From: DASWHK01 sp036398215
GTDB lineage: Bacteria; Acidobacteriota; UBA890
NCBI GenBank assembly: GCA_036398215.1
Contig: DASWHK010000087.1
Span: 1-14,499 of the forward strand
Length of the DNA: 14,499 nt
Direction: 5' to 3'
Positions 4,894 to 13,317 of this stretch are shown piece after piece; positions within the stretch are counted from its first letter, which is position 1; every line of letters starts with the position of its first letter. The notes beneath the pieces are model-generated. The model ran no database searches. It was given only the letters and a program-made list of their open reading frames with translations, and was not told the DNA's origin. The position numbers and the translations under genes were made by a program.

Positions 4894-5929
4894 ATGCGCT
4901 TCTACACGAAGCAACACAAGTATTACTGCGGCATCGACCTGCACGCCAGGGTCATGTACCTCTGCATCCTGAACGCCGACGGCGAGACCGTCCTGCACCG
5001 CAACGTCGCGGCCCGACCCGGGCCGTTCCTGAAGGCGATCGCGCCGTATCGCGACGACCTCGTGGTCGGCGCCGAGTGCATGTTCACATGGTACTGGCTC
5101 GCCGACCTGTGCGAGGACGAGAACATCCCCTTCGGGCCACGCCCTGTACATGAAGGCGATCCATGGCGGCAAGGTCAAGAACGACCGGGTCGATTCGCTC
5201 AAGATCGCCGCCCTGCTGCGTGGCGGGATGTTTCCGATGGCGTACGTCTACCCGCGCCACATGCGCCCGACCCGCGACCTGCTCCGCCGCCGGCTGCACT
5301 TCGTCCACAAGCGCGCCGAGCTGCTGTCGCACATCCAGAACACGAACTCGCAGTACAACCTGCCGCCCTTCACCAAGCTGATCGCCTACCGCGCCAACCG
5401 CGAGGGACTCGCCGAGCGCTTCGCCGATGCCGCCGTCGCCAAGTCGATCGAGCTCGACCTGGCGCTGATCGATCACTACCACGAGCTGCTCACCGACCTG
5501 GAGCTCACCATCATGCGCACCGCCAAGCAGCACGATGGCAACGCCATCCATCTGCTGCGCTCCATTCCCGGCATCGGCAAGGTCCTGTCGATGACGATCT
5601 TGTACGAGATCTGCACCATCGAGCGCTTCGCGAGGGTCCAGGACTTCCTCTCCTACGCTCGGCTGGTGAAGCCGCCGCGCTCCTCGGCCGGCAAGCTGTA
5701 CGGACACTCCGGCGCGAAGATCGGCAACGCCCACTTGAAGTGGGCCTTCTCCGAAGCCGCCACCCTCTTCATCCGTCACTGTGAGCCGGGCAAGAAGTTC
5801 TTCGCCCGCCTCGAGCGCAAGCACTCCAAGGGCAAGGCGCTGAGCGTGCTGGCCGATAAGCTCGCCCGTGCCGCCTACTTCATGCTCCGACGCAACGAGG
5901 TCTTCAACGTGGCCAAGTTCACCGCTTGA
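4894..5929 (+). pseudogene. IS110-family transposase (DEDD recombinase), frameshifted
   Basis: The first frame, ATG at 4894 with AGGAGGG six nt upstream, gives YYCGIDLHARVMYLCIL (catalytic D15) and VGAECMFTWYWLADLC (E61), then breaks after ENIPF at 5133. The family-typical sequence resumes one frame over at 5135 as GHALYMKAIHGGKVKNDRVD (the two remaining Asp), then the C-terminal half with the SIPGIGKVLS helix-hairpin-helix and KLYGHSGAKIGNAHLKWAFS (Transposase_20 region with its serine), ending at TGA 5929. Relatives read F-V-L-G-H-A-L-Y-M; here one base (5134) stands where six are expected, so a 5-bp deletion is the simplest cause. If repaired it would be about 347 aa, normal for the family. 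No slippery heptamer is seen, so programmed frameshifting is unlikely. Confidence 0.9.
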
Positions 5930-5953
5930 TGGGAGGACGGCGGGCGAGCCAGC

Positions 5954-6345
5954 CGTCTAACGGGACACCATGGGATCGAGCCTGACCAAGACGCGCTTTC
6001 CAACTGTGGCTAAGACCACCTCGTCACGCGTGGCGGCCATCGTATCCCGAGCCCTGCCGTTTGATTGGACGCCCGCCGTCGCTCCCCGAGGATCGATCAC
6101 CGTGTTCTGCCCCTCACCCGAGCCCGGACCTAACTGGAGGAGCGCATCGCGCGCTTCAGCCCGACTCTTGACCGGACGGTACGAGGGCACTGCAGCGTTT
6201 CTAGGCCGCGGTCGACTCCGTCGCCCGCACTCGGCTCCGCTCGCGGCACCGGGTGAGCCTCAATAGGTGTTTGGCGCAGGCACGGCCTGCGCCCGCAAGA
6301 GAAATGAAGACGGAACCCGGTAGCTCGACCCCCACGCATCGCTAT
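5954..6345. other. Non-coding or decayed cassette DNA between IS110 and the VOC cassette
   Basis: About 390 nt with no convincing gene. Open frames at 5970-6266 (+) and 5957-6190 (-) lack recognisable domains, a good Shine-Dalgarno or protein-like composition. GTCTAAC at 5955-5961 fits an attC R box, and ACCTAAC at about 6129 also fits, but no matching stem was found for either. It could be a non-coding or degenerated cassette. Confidence 0.5.
6274..6294. repeat. Perfect 9-bp hairpin GGCGCAGGC-ACG-GCCTGCGCC
   Basis: A perfect stem with a 3-nt loop and no T-tract on either side, so it is not a standard terminator. On the minus strand it is followed by CAAAC, as is the attC-like stem at 3149. 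It may be part of a decayed attC. Confidence 0.4.
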
Positions 6346-6400
6346 CCCCAACCACTCTTGCTCTGCCCGTTGACCACCGGGGGCCTTATAGGGGTTAGGG
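6346..6400 (-). repeat. Possible attC site of the VOC cassette (weak)
   Basis: CCCCAAC (6346-6352) and GTTAGGG (6394-6400) are near-consensus R boxes, each with one deviation, 55 bp apart, around a weak GCCCG/CGGGGGC stem. The VOC stop codon TAA lies in the GTTAGGG box, as the PIN-partner stop lies in GTTAGAC at 4020. The stem is poor, so this rests mainly on box position. Confidence 0.35.
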
Positions 6401-6772
6401 CGCGGTCTCTCGAAACTGAATTGGGTTTCCGTCGGGATCAATCGCCTCGCATGCTCTGAACCCCCGGGCTTCCCATTCTTCGCTGGCAGGGCTTAACTGG
6501 CCGCCAAAGGCCGCAGCGCGCCTTCGCGTTTCGGATAAGGACTTTACCGGAAAGAATGGCTTCACGTACGCCTCACGCCCCGGCAGAGCGGCCTGATTCG
6601 TCGGCTCGCCCGGGAGGGCATGGATCACGAGTTCGAATTCGTCCGAAGCCAAGACCGTGACGTTGTCATCCTTGGCGGAAACGGTCAGACCGGTTACGGC
6701 TTCGTAGAACTGAGCAAGGCGGTCCTTGCCACCGGTGAAGATGACTGCGCCAACTCGTGTTGTGTGCGCCAT
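6395..6772 (-). CDS. VOC-superfamily (glyoxalase/bleomycin-resistance fold) protein
   Basis: 125 aa from ATG at 6772 (MAHTTRVGAVIFTGGKDRLA). Seen: two beta-alpha-beta-beta-beta halves, the first with FYEAVTGL and ELVIHAL, the second with YVKPFFPVKSLSETRRRAAA and the closing DPDGNPIQFRE, typical of VOC proteins. The first-strand position that is often a metal-binding His is not His, so it may be non-enzymatic or bind ligand differently; no substrate is inferred. The start is chosen because AAGGTG lies seven nt upstream. A GTG at 6793 would add seven residues. On the minus strand the gene starts 22 nt after a GTTAGGG box (6795-6801) and ends in another (6394-6400), as a cassette would. VOC proteins are frequent cassette cargo. 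Base use is less GC-rich than the backbone. Confidence 0.85.
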   Translation of the reverse strand: MAHTTRVGAVIFTGGKDRLAQFYEAVTGLTVSAKDDNVTVLASDEFELVIHALPGEPTNQAALPGREAYVKPFFPVKSLSETRRRAAAFGGQLSPASEEWEARGFRACEAIDPDGNPIQFRETAP

Positions 6773-6794
6773 TGGGATCACCTTTTCGTTCACG

Positions 6795-6801
6795 CCCTAA
6801 C
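6795..6801 (-). other. Core-site-like box GTTAGGG at the start of the VOC cassette
   Basis: CCCTAAC on the plus strand is GTTAGGG on the minus strand, 6 of 7 against GTTRRRY, placed just before the VOC start. It marks the probable outer edge of the array. No integrase or attI is recognisable beyond it. Confidence 0.4.
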
Positions 6802-7057
6802 ATTGTAGTCAGCAAGCTTCTTGCGGAACGTTCTCTTGCGCTGCCTGCCGCATATTGCGTGGATCGCCGAGGAGCTGATTCGGCCTTCCGCGGCAGCCTG
6901 GCGCCGGATTCTACGAAGTTTACGCGATCTTCAACAAGGGACGATATCCATGGAAAACTCGCGGGATATGGACGATATCGCGGCGAGGCCGCTGCCGCAT
7001 ATTGGACAGCGCCTCAGGGGGTGTCCACCGGGCTACGGATGCTGAAGACGCGAACTT
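6802..7057. other. Intergenic region between the cassette array and glmS, with short repeats
   Basis: No supported gene in 256 nt, which is less GC-rich than the backbone. CTGCCGCATATTG occurs at 6845-6857 and 6992-7004, and GGACGATATC at 6939-6948 and 6970-6979. The second pair also forms a gapped inverted repeat through GATATCCAT and ATGGACGATATC. It could be decayed sequence at the island junction. No clear glmS terminator is seen. Confidence 0.55.
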
Positions 7058-8904
<1,847 letters not shown>

Positions 8905-8905
<1 letters not shown>

Positions 8906-10347
8906 CAGCTCGAATCCTCGCCGCGCAAGGTCCCGCCCTCCTCGTCGCGCGGAGCGTCGCCCGCGTCCTCGTCGGGGGCGGCCTGGCGGGCCGCCCAAGC
9001 TTCTTTGTTGACCTGCCGGCCGCGGCCCAGGCCGAGGGCGCCGTCGGGGACGTCCTCGGTGATCGTCGAGCCGGCGCCCACGTAGGCGTTGGCGCCGATG
9101 CGCACCGGCGCCACCAGCGCCGTGTTGCTACCAATGAATGCCCCGTCTCCGATGATGGTCTCATGCTTGGCGACGCCGTCATAGTTGCAGGTGATCGTGC
9201 CGGCGCCGATGTTGACCCCCTCGCCGATCGTGGCGTTGCCCAGGTAGGTCAGGTGGCCGGCCTTGCTGCCGGCGCCCAGACGGGTTGCCTTGGTCTCGAC
9301 GAAGTTGCCGACCTTGGCGCCGGCGCCGATCTCGGATTTCGGCCGCAGGCGGGCGTAGGGGCCGATGCTCGCCCTCTCCTCGATGATGCTCTCCTCGACG
9401 ACACTGCCGTCGAGCAAGGTAACGCCGGCGCCGACGCGGCTGTTGCGGACGCGCACGCCCGGGTAGACGGTGCAGCCAGCGCCGATCGCGGTGTTGCCCT
9501 CGAGCGTGACGCCCGGGTACAGGACCGTGTCGACGCCGACCTGGACGTCGACGTCGACCCAGGTCGAGCCCGGGGCGCGCACGGTCACCCCCGCGTCCAT
9601 CAGGGCCGCCAGCTTGCGGCGCCAGAGGAGCGCCTCGGCGCGAGCCAGCTCGGCGCGCGAGTTGACGCCGTGGACCTCGTCGGCGTCGGCCCAGGGGACG
9701 GCGCGGACCTCGGCGCCGGACTGCCGGAGCGCCTCGAACAGGCGGGTCGCGTAGCGCTCGCCCTGGGCGTTGTCGGCGTCGATCGAATCGAGCGCCCCCC
9801 GCAGGGCGTCGAGATCGAAGCAGTAGACGCCGCCGTTGACCGGCCCCGCCTCGAGCTGCTCGGGGCCGGCGTCGGCCTCCTCGACGATGGCGAGCAGCTC
9901 GCCGTCGCCGGAGAGCTGCAGGCGGCCGTAGCCGGAGCGGTCTGCGGGCTCCACGGCGAGCACGACGGCGGCCGCGTCGCCCTTCTCGGCGACGAGGTGG
10001 GCGAGCGTCGAGGTGAGCACGCCGGGGCAGTCGCCGTTGACGACCAGCACGTCGGCGGGGCCCGGTCCCAGCTCGGCGCAACCGGCGGCGATGGCGTCGG
10101 CGGTGCCGGAAGCCGTGGCCTGCTCGGTGAAGGCGACCGGGTAGCCCTGCAATGCCTCGCGCAGCGCCTCGTCGCCGGCGGCGGCCACCACCGTCACCGA
10201 TTGCGCCTCCAGGCCGCGGGCGGCGCGCACGACGTGCTCGACGACGGCCAGACCCGCGCAGCGGTGCAAGAGCTTCGGGGTCGAGGAGCGCATGCGCTTG
10301 CCCTCGCCGGCGGCGAGGATCAGAGCGTGCAGCGGCGCGGCGGCCAC
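8905..10347 (-). CDS. glmU: Bifunctional UDP-GlcNAc pyrophosphorylase / glucosamine-1-phosphate N-acetyltransferase
   Basis: 480 aa. It acetylates glucosamine-1-phosphate and transfers UMP to give UDP-GlcNAc in the cytoplasm. Seen: the N-terminal nucleotidyltransferase with LILAAGEGKRMRSSTPKLLH (signature at 12-21, K25), VVNGDCPGV and GPVNGGVYCFD. The C-terminal left-handed beta-helix follows, with hexapeptide repeats, the FVETK segment, KAGHLTYLG carrying the catalytic His, GAGTITCNYDG and FIGSNTALVAPV. It is about 25 residues longer than E. coli GlmU because of an acidic, probably disordered tail (QAAPDEDAGDAPRDEEGG). In the metal-site region NGDCPGV has Cys where many enzymes have an aliphatic residue. 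It starts 6 nt after the upstream TPR gene and overlaps glmS downstream. Confidence 0.97.
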
Positions 10348-10353
10348 CGCCGG

Positions 10354-11226
10354 CTACTCGTCGTCCGCGTCGGGGACGGTGAGGAGCTTCTTGAAATCCG
10401 CAGTCCCCCGCAGGGCGGCGAAATCCGGATCGTTGCGCGCGTAGATCCGGTTGACTCGGTTGGCGGCGATCGCCGCGGCGAGGGCCTCGATCGCCCCTTC
10501 CACGTCGCCGGCGCACGCCTGGGCGGCGGCCTTCGCGTACGGGATGCGATCGTCCTTGGGCGCCTTCTGCGCGGCCTGCTCGAGGATCTCGATGGCGGCG
10601 CCGAAGTCGCCGGCGTTCAGCAGGACGACCCCGTGGCTGTACATCTCCTCGGCGGTCTTGAGCGTCGGCTTGGCGTCTTCGGTGGCCTCGGCGGCGGCCA
10701 GGTACTGGCGCGCCCGCATCACCAACCCGAGGTCCGGGGGCGGATCGTCGATGATGGACTGGAAGTCCTTGGCGGCCTGGGCGCGCTTGCCGTCCATCAG
10801 CTTCTTGACGCCGGCCTCGAAGGTCTTGACCGCCTTGGCGACCGGGGGGTCCTCGCGCAGCTCGGCGCGGCGGGCCTTCTCCGTCTCCGCGGCTTCGCGG
10901 GTTGCCTGCAGGCGCGCGGCGCGCTCTTCCTTGGTTTCCTCGAAAACTTCGATTCGTCGTTGCAAGTTGTGAATGCTCTCGATCGGTGTGGGGTTGAGGT
11001 CTTCCGGAGGCGGGGGTGGCTCGACCGGCATCTCGGGCTCGGGCTCGGGCTCGAAAGGATCCTCCGCCTCGGCCAGCAGCTCCTGTTTCTTGAGGCCCAG
11101 GCGGCGGATCTTGGATTCCATCGCCTTGGTGCTGACCCCGAAGTGCTCACCGAGCTCACCGTAGGTCTGCTTCAGAAAATTCTGGCGAATGTGCTCTTCT
11201 TCTTCCTCAGTCCAGTTTTTGGCCAT
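10354..11226 (-). CDS. TPR-like protein with N-terminal helix-turn-helix (SANT/GcrA-like) segment
   Basis: 290 aa, function unknown. Regions seen: 1-45 NWTEEEEEHIRQNFLKQTYG...VSTKAMESKIRRLGL, a three-helix DNA-binding-like segment recalling SANT/Myb or GcrA N-termini; 53-80 a Glu/Pro linker; 86-125 a charged coiled-coil-like stretch; 130-290 TPR-like helical pairs (EEMYSHGVVLLNAGDFGAAI, AIEALAAAIAAN) ending ARNDPDFAALRGTADF, a common TPR C-terminal cap. No signal peptide, so cytoplasmic. It is the first gene of the operon with glmU and glmS (6-nt gap), under a TATAAT promoter about 65 nt upstream. GGGGG lies four nt before the ATG. It might link regulation to amino-sugar synthesis, but that is inference from position only. 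Confidence 0.85.
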   Translation of the reverse strand: MAKNWTEEEEEHIRQNFLKQTYGELGEHFGVSTKAMESKIRRLGLKKQELLAEAEDPFEPEPEPEMPVEPPPPPEDLNPTPIESIHNLQRRIEVFEETKEERAARLQATREAAETEKARRAELREDPPVAKAVKTFEAGVKKLMDGKRAQAAKDFQSIIDDPPPDLGLVMRARQYLAAAEATEDAKPTLKTAEEMYSHGVVLLNAGDFGAAIEILEQAAQKAPKDDRIPYAKAAAQACAGDVEGAIEALAAAIAANRVNRIYARNDPDFAALRGTADFKKLLTVPDADDE

Positions 11227-11291
11227 TTGCCCCCGAAAGCGAGCGGTTGTGGCTGCCTGGTGCCATGAGGATCCGAATTGCAGGGCGCACC

Positions 11292-11321
11292 ATTATATGG
11301 GCGGAGCGCCGCAAGCTACAA
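11292..11321 (-). promoter_or_regulatory. Probable sigma-70-type promoter of the TPR-glmU-glmS operon
   Basis: On the minus strand a perfect TATAAT (11292-11297) is preceded 18 nt upstream by TTGTAG (11316-11321), a weak -35. The expected transcript start is near 11285, leaving a leader of about 60 nt before the ATG at 11226. The rest of 11227-11400 is the divergent spacer shared with the PHP gene; no clear plus-strand promoter was found. Confidence 0.5.
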
Positions 11322-11400
11322 GCTTGGTGTCCGAGGGCATCCGCTCCCGCCAACGAGTAAGATCCGCGGGGTCGGAGCCGTTCGAACCGGACCTCGAGGA

Positions 11401-13191
11401 ATGAGCAAGCGGCGAAAGACAGCCCTCGCGGGCGCCATCGTCCTGTTGGTGATCGTCGTCGTCGCCGCGCGCATTGCGGCCTATCGGCCAATGGCGGGGC
11501 CGGACGACGCCGGCGCGCCGGCGAATGGCGCCGGATGGGGGCACCCTTGGCGGGGGGCGATCCACGTCCATACGACCTACTCGGACGGGGCGGGCGGGGT
11601 CGACGAGGTGGCCGCCGCCGCCGCTGAGGCAGGCCTCGACTTCGTCGTGCTGACCGATCACAACCTGATCGGCGATCGGCCACGATCAGCGTGGCATGGC
11701 GACGTCCTGATGATCGTTGGCGAGGAGGTCTCCACCGAGGAGGGGCACCTGCTGGCGCTGCAGGTGCCGGCCCACCGCTACCAGTTCGGGCCGACGGCGC
11801 GGCAGGCGCTCGACGACATCCACGACGAGGGAGGCTGGGCGCTGGTTGCCCATCCCGACCATGCGCGCGAGGCCTGGACCGGCGGCTGGGGGGGCACCGA
11901 GGGGCTGGAGGTCGTCAACCTGGCCTCGTCGTGGTCGCGGCTCTCGACGCTCGGCGGCGCGGTAGCGCTGGGAAGCTCACTGGTCGACGGCGACTACGCG
12001 GCGCTGCGCCTGCTCGCCGACGATTGGCCGGCGCTCGGCCTCTGGCAGACGCTGACCAGCTTGCCGGCACGGCCGCTGACGGTCTCGCGCCCGCGCCTCG
12101 CCATCGGCGCCGCCGATGCCCACGGCCCCATCGCATTCCCCTTCCCCGGGCCAGGCTACGCCGAGACGCTGGGCGCCGTCACGACGCTGGTCTGGCTCGA
12201 TCGGCCGTTTGCGGGGGCGGGCTCGGGCGACGCCGCCGAGGTCGAGGCGGAGCTGCTCGCCGCGCTGCGCGCCGGGCGCGCCGCGATCGAGACGGCCGCC
12301 GCCGGCGACGCCTCCGGTTTCGCCTTCACGGCGGCGACCTCGGGGGGCGAGACGGCGCGCCTGGGCGATCTGGCCCCGTGGGAGGCCGGCCCGTGGACGC
12401 TGCGCGCCAGCTTCCGCTCGCCGGGCAGCTCCCGGATCGTCTTGCGCCGAGATGCCGAAACGCTGGCGGAATCGACGAGCGGCGAGCTCGAGAGCCCGGC
12501 CGAGGCGCCGGGAACCTACCGGGTCGAGGTCTACCGCAGCGACCTGCGCGGCGCGCTCGCCGGCCCGCGGCCCACGCCCTGGCTGGTGAGCAATCCGATA
12601 TACCTGTGGCCCGCCGCCGCCCGCGCCGGGGCCCGCATCCGCCGGGCGCCCCCGTTGCCGGCGCCGCCGCTGGCCGAGGACCTGCTCGCCGCCGCGCGCT
12701 TCGAGGCCAACCAGGCCGGCGTCCTCGCCAACGACGTGGGGGCGGAGGCGGGCGGGGAGATGTCCTGGCGGTTGGCGCTCGCCACCGAGAGCGCCCGCGA
12801 CGCCTTCGCGGCGATGGCATGGCGTCCCGAAGCGCCGCTCGACTGGAGCCGGTTCGACGGCCTGGTGGTTCAGCTCGACGCCGGCGCGACGCTCCGGGTC
12901 AGCCTCGAGGTCCGCACCCTGGCAGCCGACGGCTCGCTCGACAGCTGGATCCACTCGCTCAAGGCGGGCCCGGATTCCCCGGCAACCGCGGTTCCCTGGC
13001 AATGGTTCCGGCCGCCGTGGTCGGGTGTCGGGGGCCACGACGCGGAGCGCGATGCCCGCTGGCCGGGGGCGGATGAGCTGCGCAACGTGCAGGGGCTCTT
13101 TCTGTTGGTGACCCCGGCGATCCTGGCGCCCGGCAGCGAAGCCGTCGTGCGCCTGCGCACCCTGGGTCTCTACGGCGAAGGCCCGGAGTAG
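11401..13191 (+). CDS. Membrane-anchored PHP-domain metal-dependent phosphoesterase-like protein
   Basis: 596 aa. Seen: basic N-terminus MSKRRK and one transmembrane segment (7-28), probably a signal anchor, placing the rest outside the cytoplasmic membrane. The PHP domain runs about 50-320, with metal ligands H55xH57 (IHVHTTYSDG), D62, TDH (85-87), GEE (107-109), H116, AHPDH (150-154) and DAH (239-241), a nearly complete PHP set. The C-terminal 250 residues, beta-rich, are unrecognised; a jelly-roll-like DWSRFDGLVVQLDAGATLRV segment hints at carbohydrate or surface binding (inference). PHP proteins hydrolyse phosphoesters; the substrate is unknown. ATG at 11401 is used because the frame upstream is not protein-like and the membrane anchor follows directly. 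GAGGA lies very close to the ATG, so the ribosome site is poor. Confidence 0.85.
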   Translation: MSKRRKTALAGAIVLLVIVVVAARIAAYRPMAGPDDAGAPANGAGWGHPWRGAIHVHTTYSDGAGGVDEVAAAAAEAGLDFVVLTDHNLIGDRPRSAWHGDVLMIVGEEVSTEEGHLLALQVPAHRYQFGPTARQALDDIHDEGGWALVAHPDHAREAWTGGWGGTEGLEVVNLASSWSRLSTLGGAVALGSSLVDGDYAALRLLADDWPALGLWQTLTSLPARPLTVSRPRLAIGAADAHGPIAFPFPGPGYAETLGAVTTLVWLDRPFAGAGSGDAAEVEAELLAALRAGRAAIETAAAGDASGFAFTAATSGGETARLGDLAPWEAGPWTLRASFRSPGSSRIVLRRDAETLAESTSGELESPAEAPGTYRVEVYRSDLRGALAGPRPTPWLVSNPIYLWPAAARAGARIRRAPPLPAPPLAEDLLAAARFEANQAGVLANDVGAEAGGEMSWRLALATESARDAFAAMAWRPEAPLDWSRFDGLVVQLDAGATLRVSLEVRTLAADGSLDSWIHSLKAGPDSPATAVPWQWFRPPWSGVGGHDAERDARWPGADELRNVQGLFLLVTPAILAPGSEAVVRLRTLGLYGEGPE

Positions 13192-13286
13192 CCGGCGGTC
13201 GTCGCGGCGCGTCGAGCCGTCGCCACCTCTCAACCGCGCGGCACGCCTGATAAAGAAAGCCTCCGGCCCGTCCCGCGGCTGACTCT

Positions 13287-13299
13287 CGGGGACGCCCCG
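13287..13299. terminator. Weak candidate terminator hairpin between convergent genes
   Basis: CGGGG-ACG-CCCCG with GGGTGTTTG after it on the plus strand. The stem is only 5 bp and the T-tract is poor. It lies in the 126-nt gap between the convergent PHP and DUF1028 genes (13192-13317), where termination is expected; nothing better is visible there. Confidence 0.25.
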
Positions 13300-13317
13300 G
13301 GGTGTTTGACATCAGCC

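Larger units (their letters stand above)
4804..5953 (+). mobile_element. IS110-family insertion sequence (inactive transposase)
   Basis: The left boundary is set by the start of the 40-bp sequence shared with 3232-3271, abutting an attC stem. The right boundary is uncertain: the transposase stop is at 5929, and GAGCCAGC (5946-5953) is the inverse of GCTGGCTC (4795-4802) at the left. IS110-family elements encode a DEDD recombinase, usually make no target duplication, and use a guide (bridge/seek) RNA from a non-coding end. Here the only sizeable non-coding part is the 90 nt upstream of the transposase. Some relatives (the IS1111-attC group) are known to target attC sites, which fits this position. 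Confidence 0.72.

Noticed and set aside
5120..5150. Programmed ribosomal frameshift in the IS110 transposase
   Set aside because: No slippery sequence or stem at the junction. IS110 transposases are normally a single frame, and the missing V-L codons point to a deletion.
5970..6266. 98-codon plus-strand frame downstream of the IS
   Set aside because: No ribosome site, no recognisable domain, biased composition; the competing minus-strand frame at 5957-6190 is equally unsupported.
6773..6793. GTG start of the VOC protein
   Set aside because: The later ATG at 6772 has AAGGTG at good distance, and the fold begins right after it. The GTG is possible but less likely.
8906..8998. N-terminal extension of GlmS by 31 codons
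   Set aside because: The enzyme needs Cys directly after the initiator Met; the extension overlaps glmU and is Arg/Gly-rich.
9163..11268. 701-codon plus-strand open frame
   Set aside because: It is antisense to glmU and the TPR gene, whose motifs are clear. Its translation is Gly/Ala/Val/Asp-rich shadow sequence typical of high-GC antisense frames.
11278..11400. N-terminal extension of the PHP protein by 41 codons
   Set aside because: The upstream residues are not signal- or domain-like and would bury the signal anchor. ATG at 11401 directly precedes the basic and hydrophobic start.
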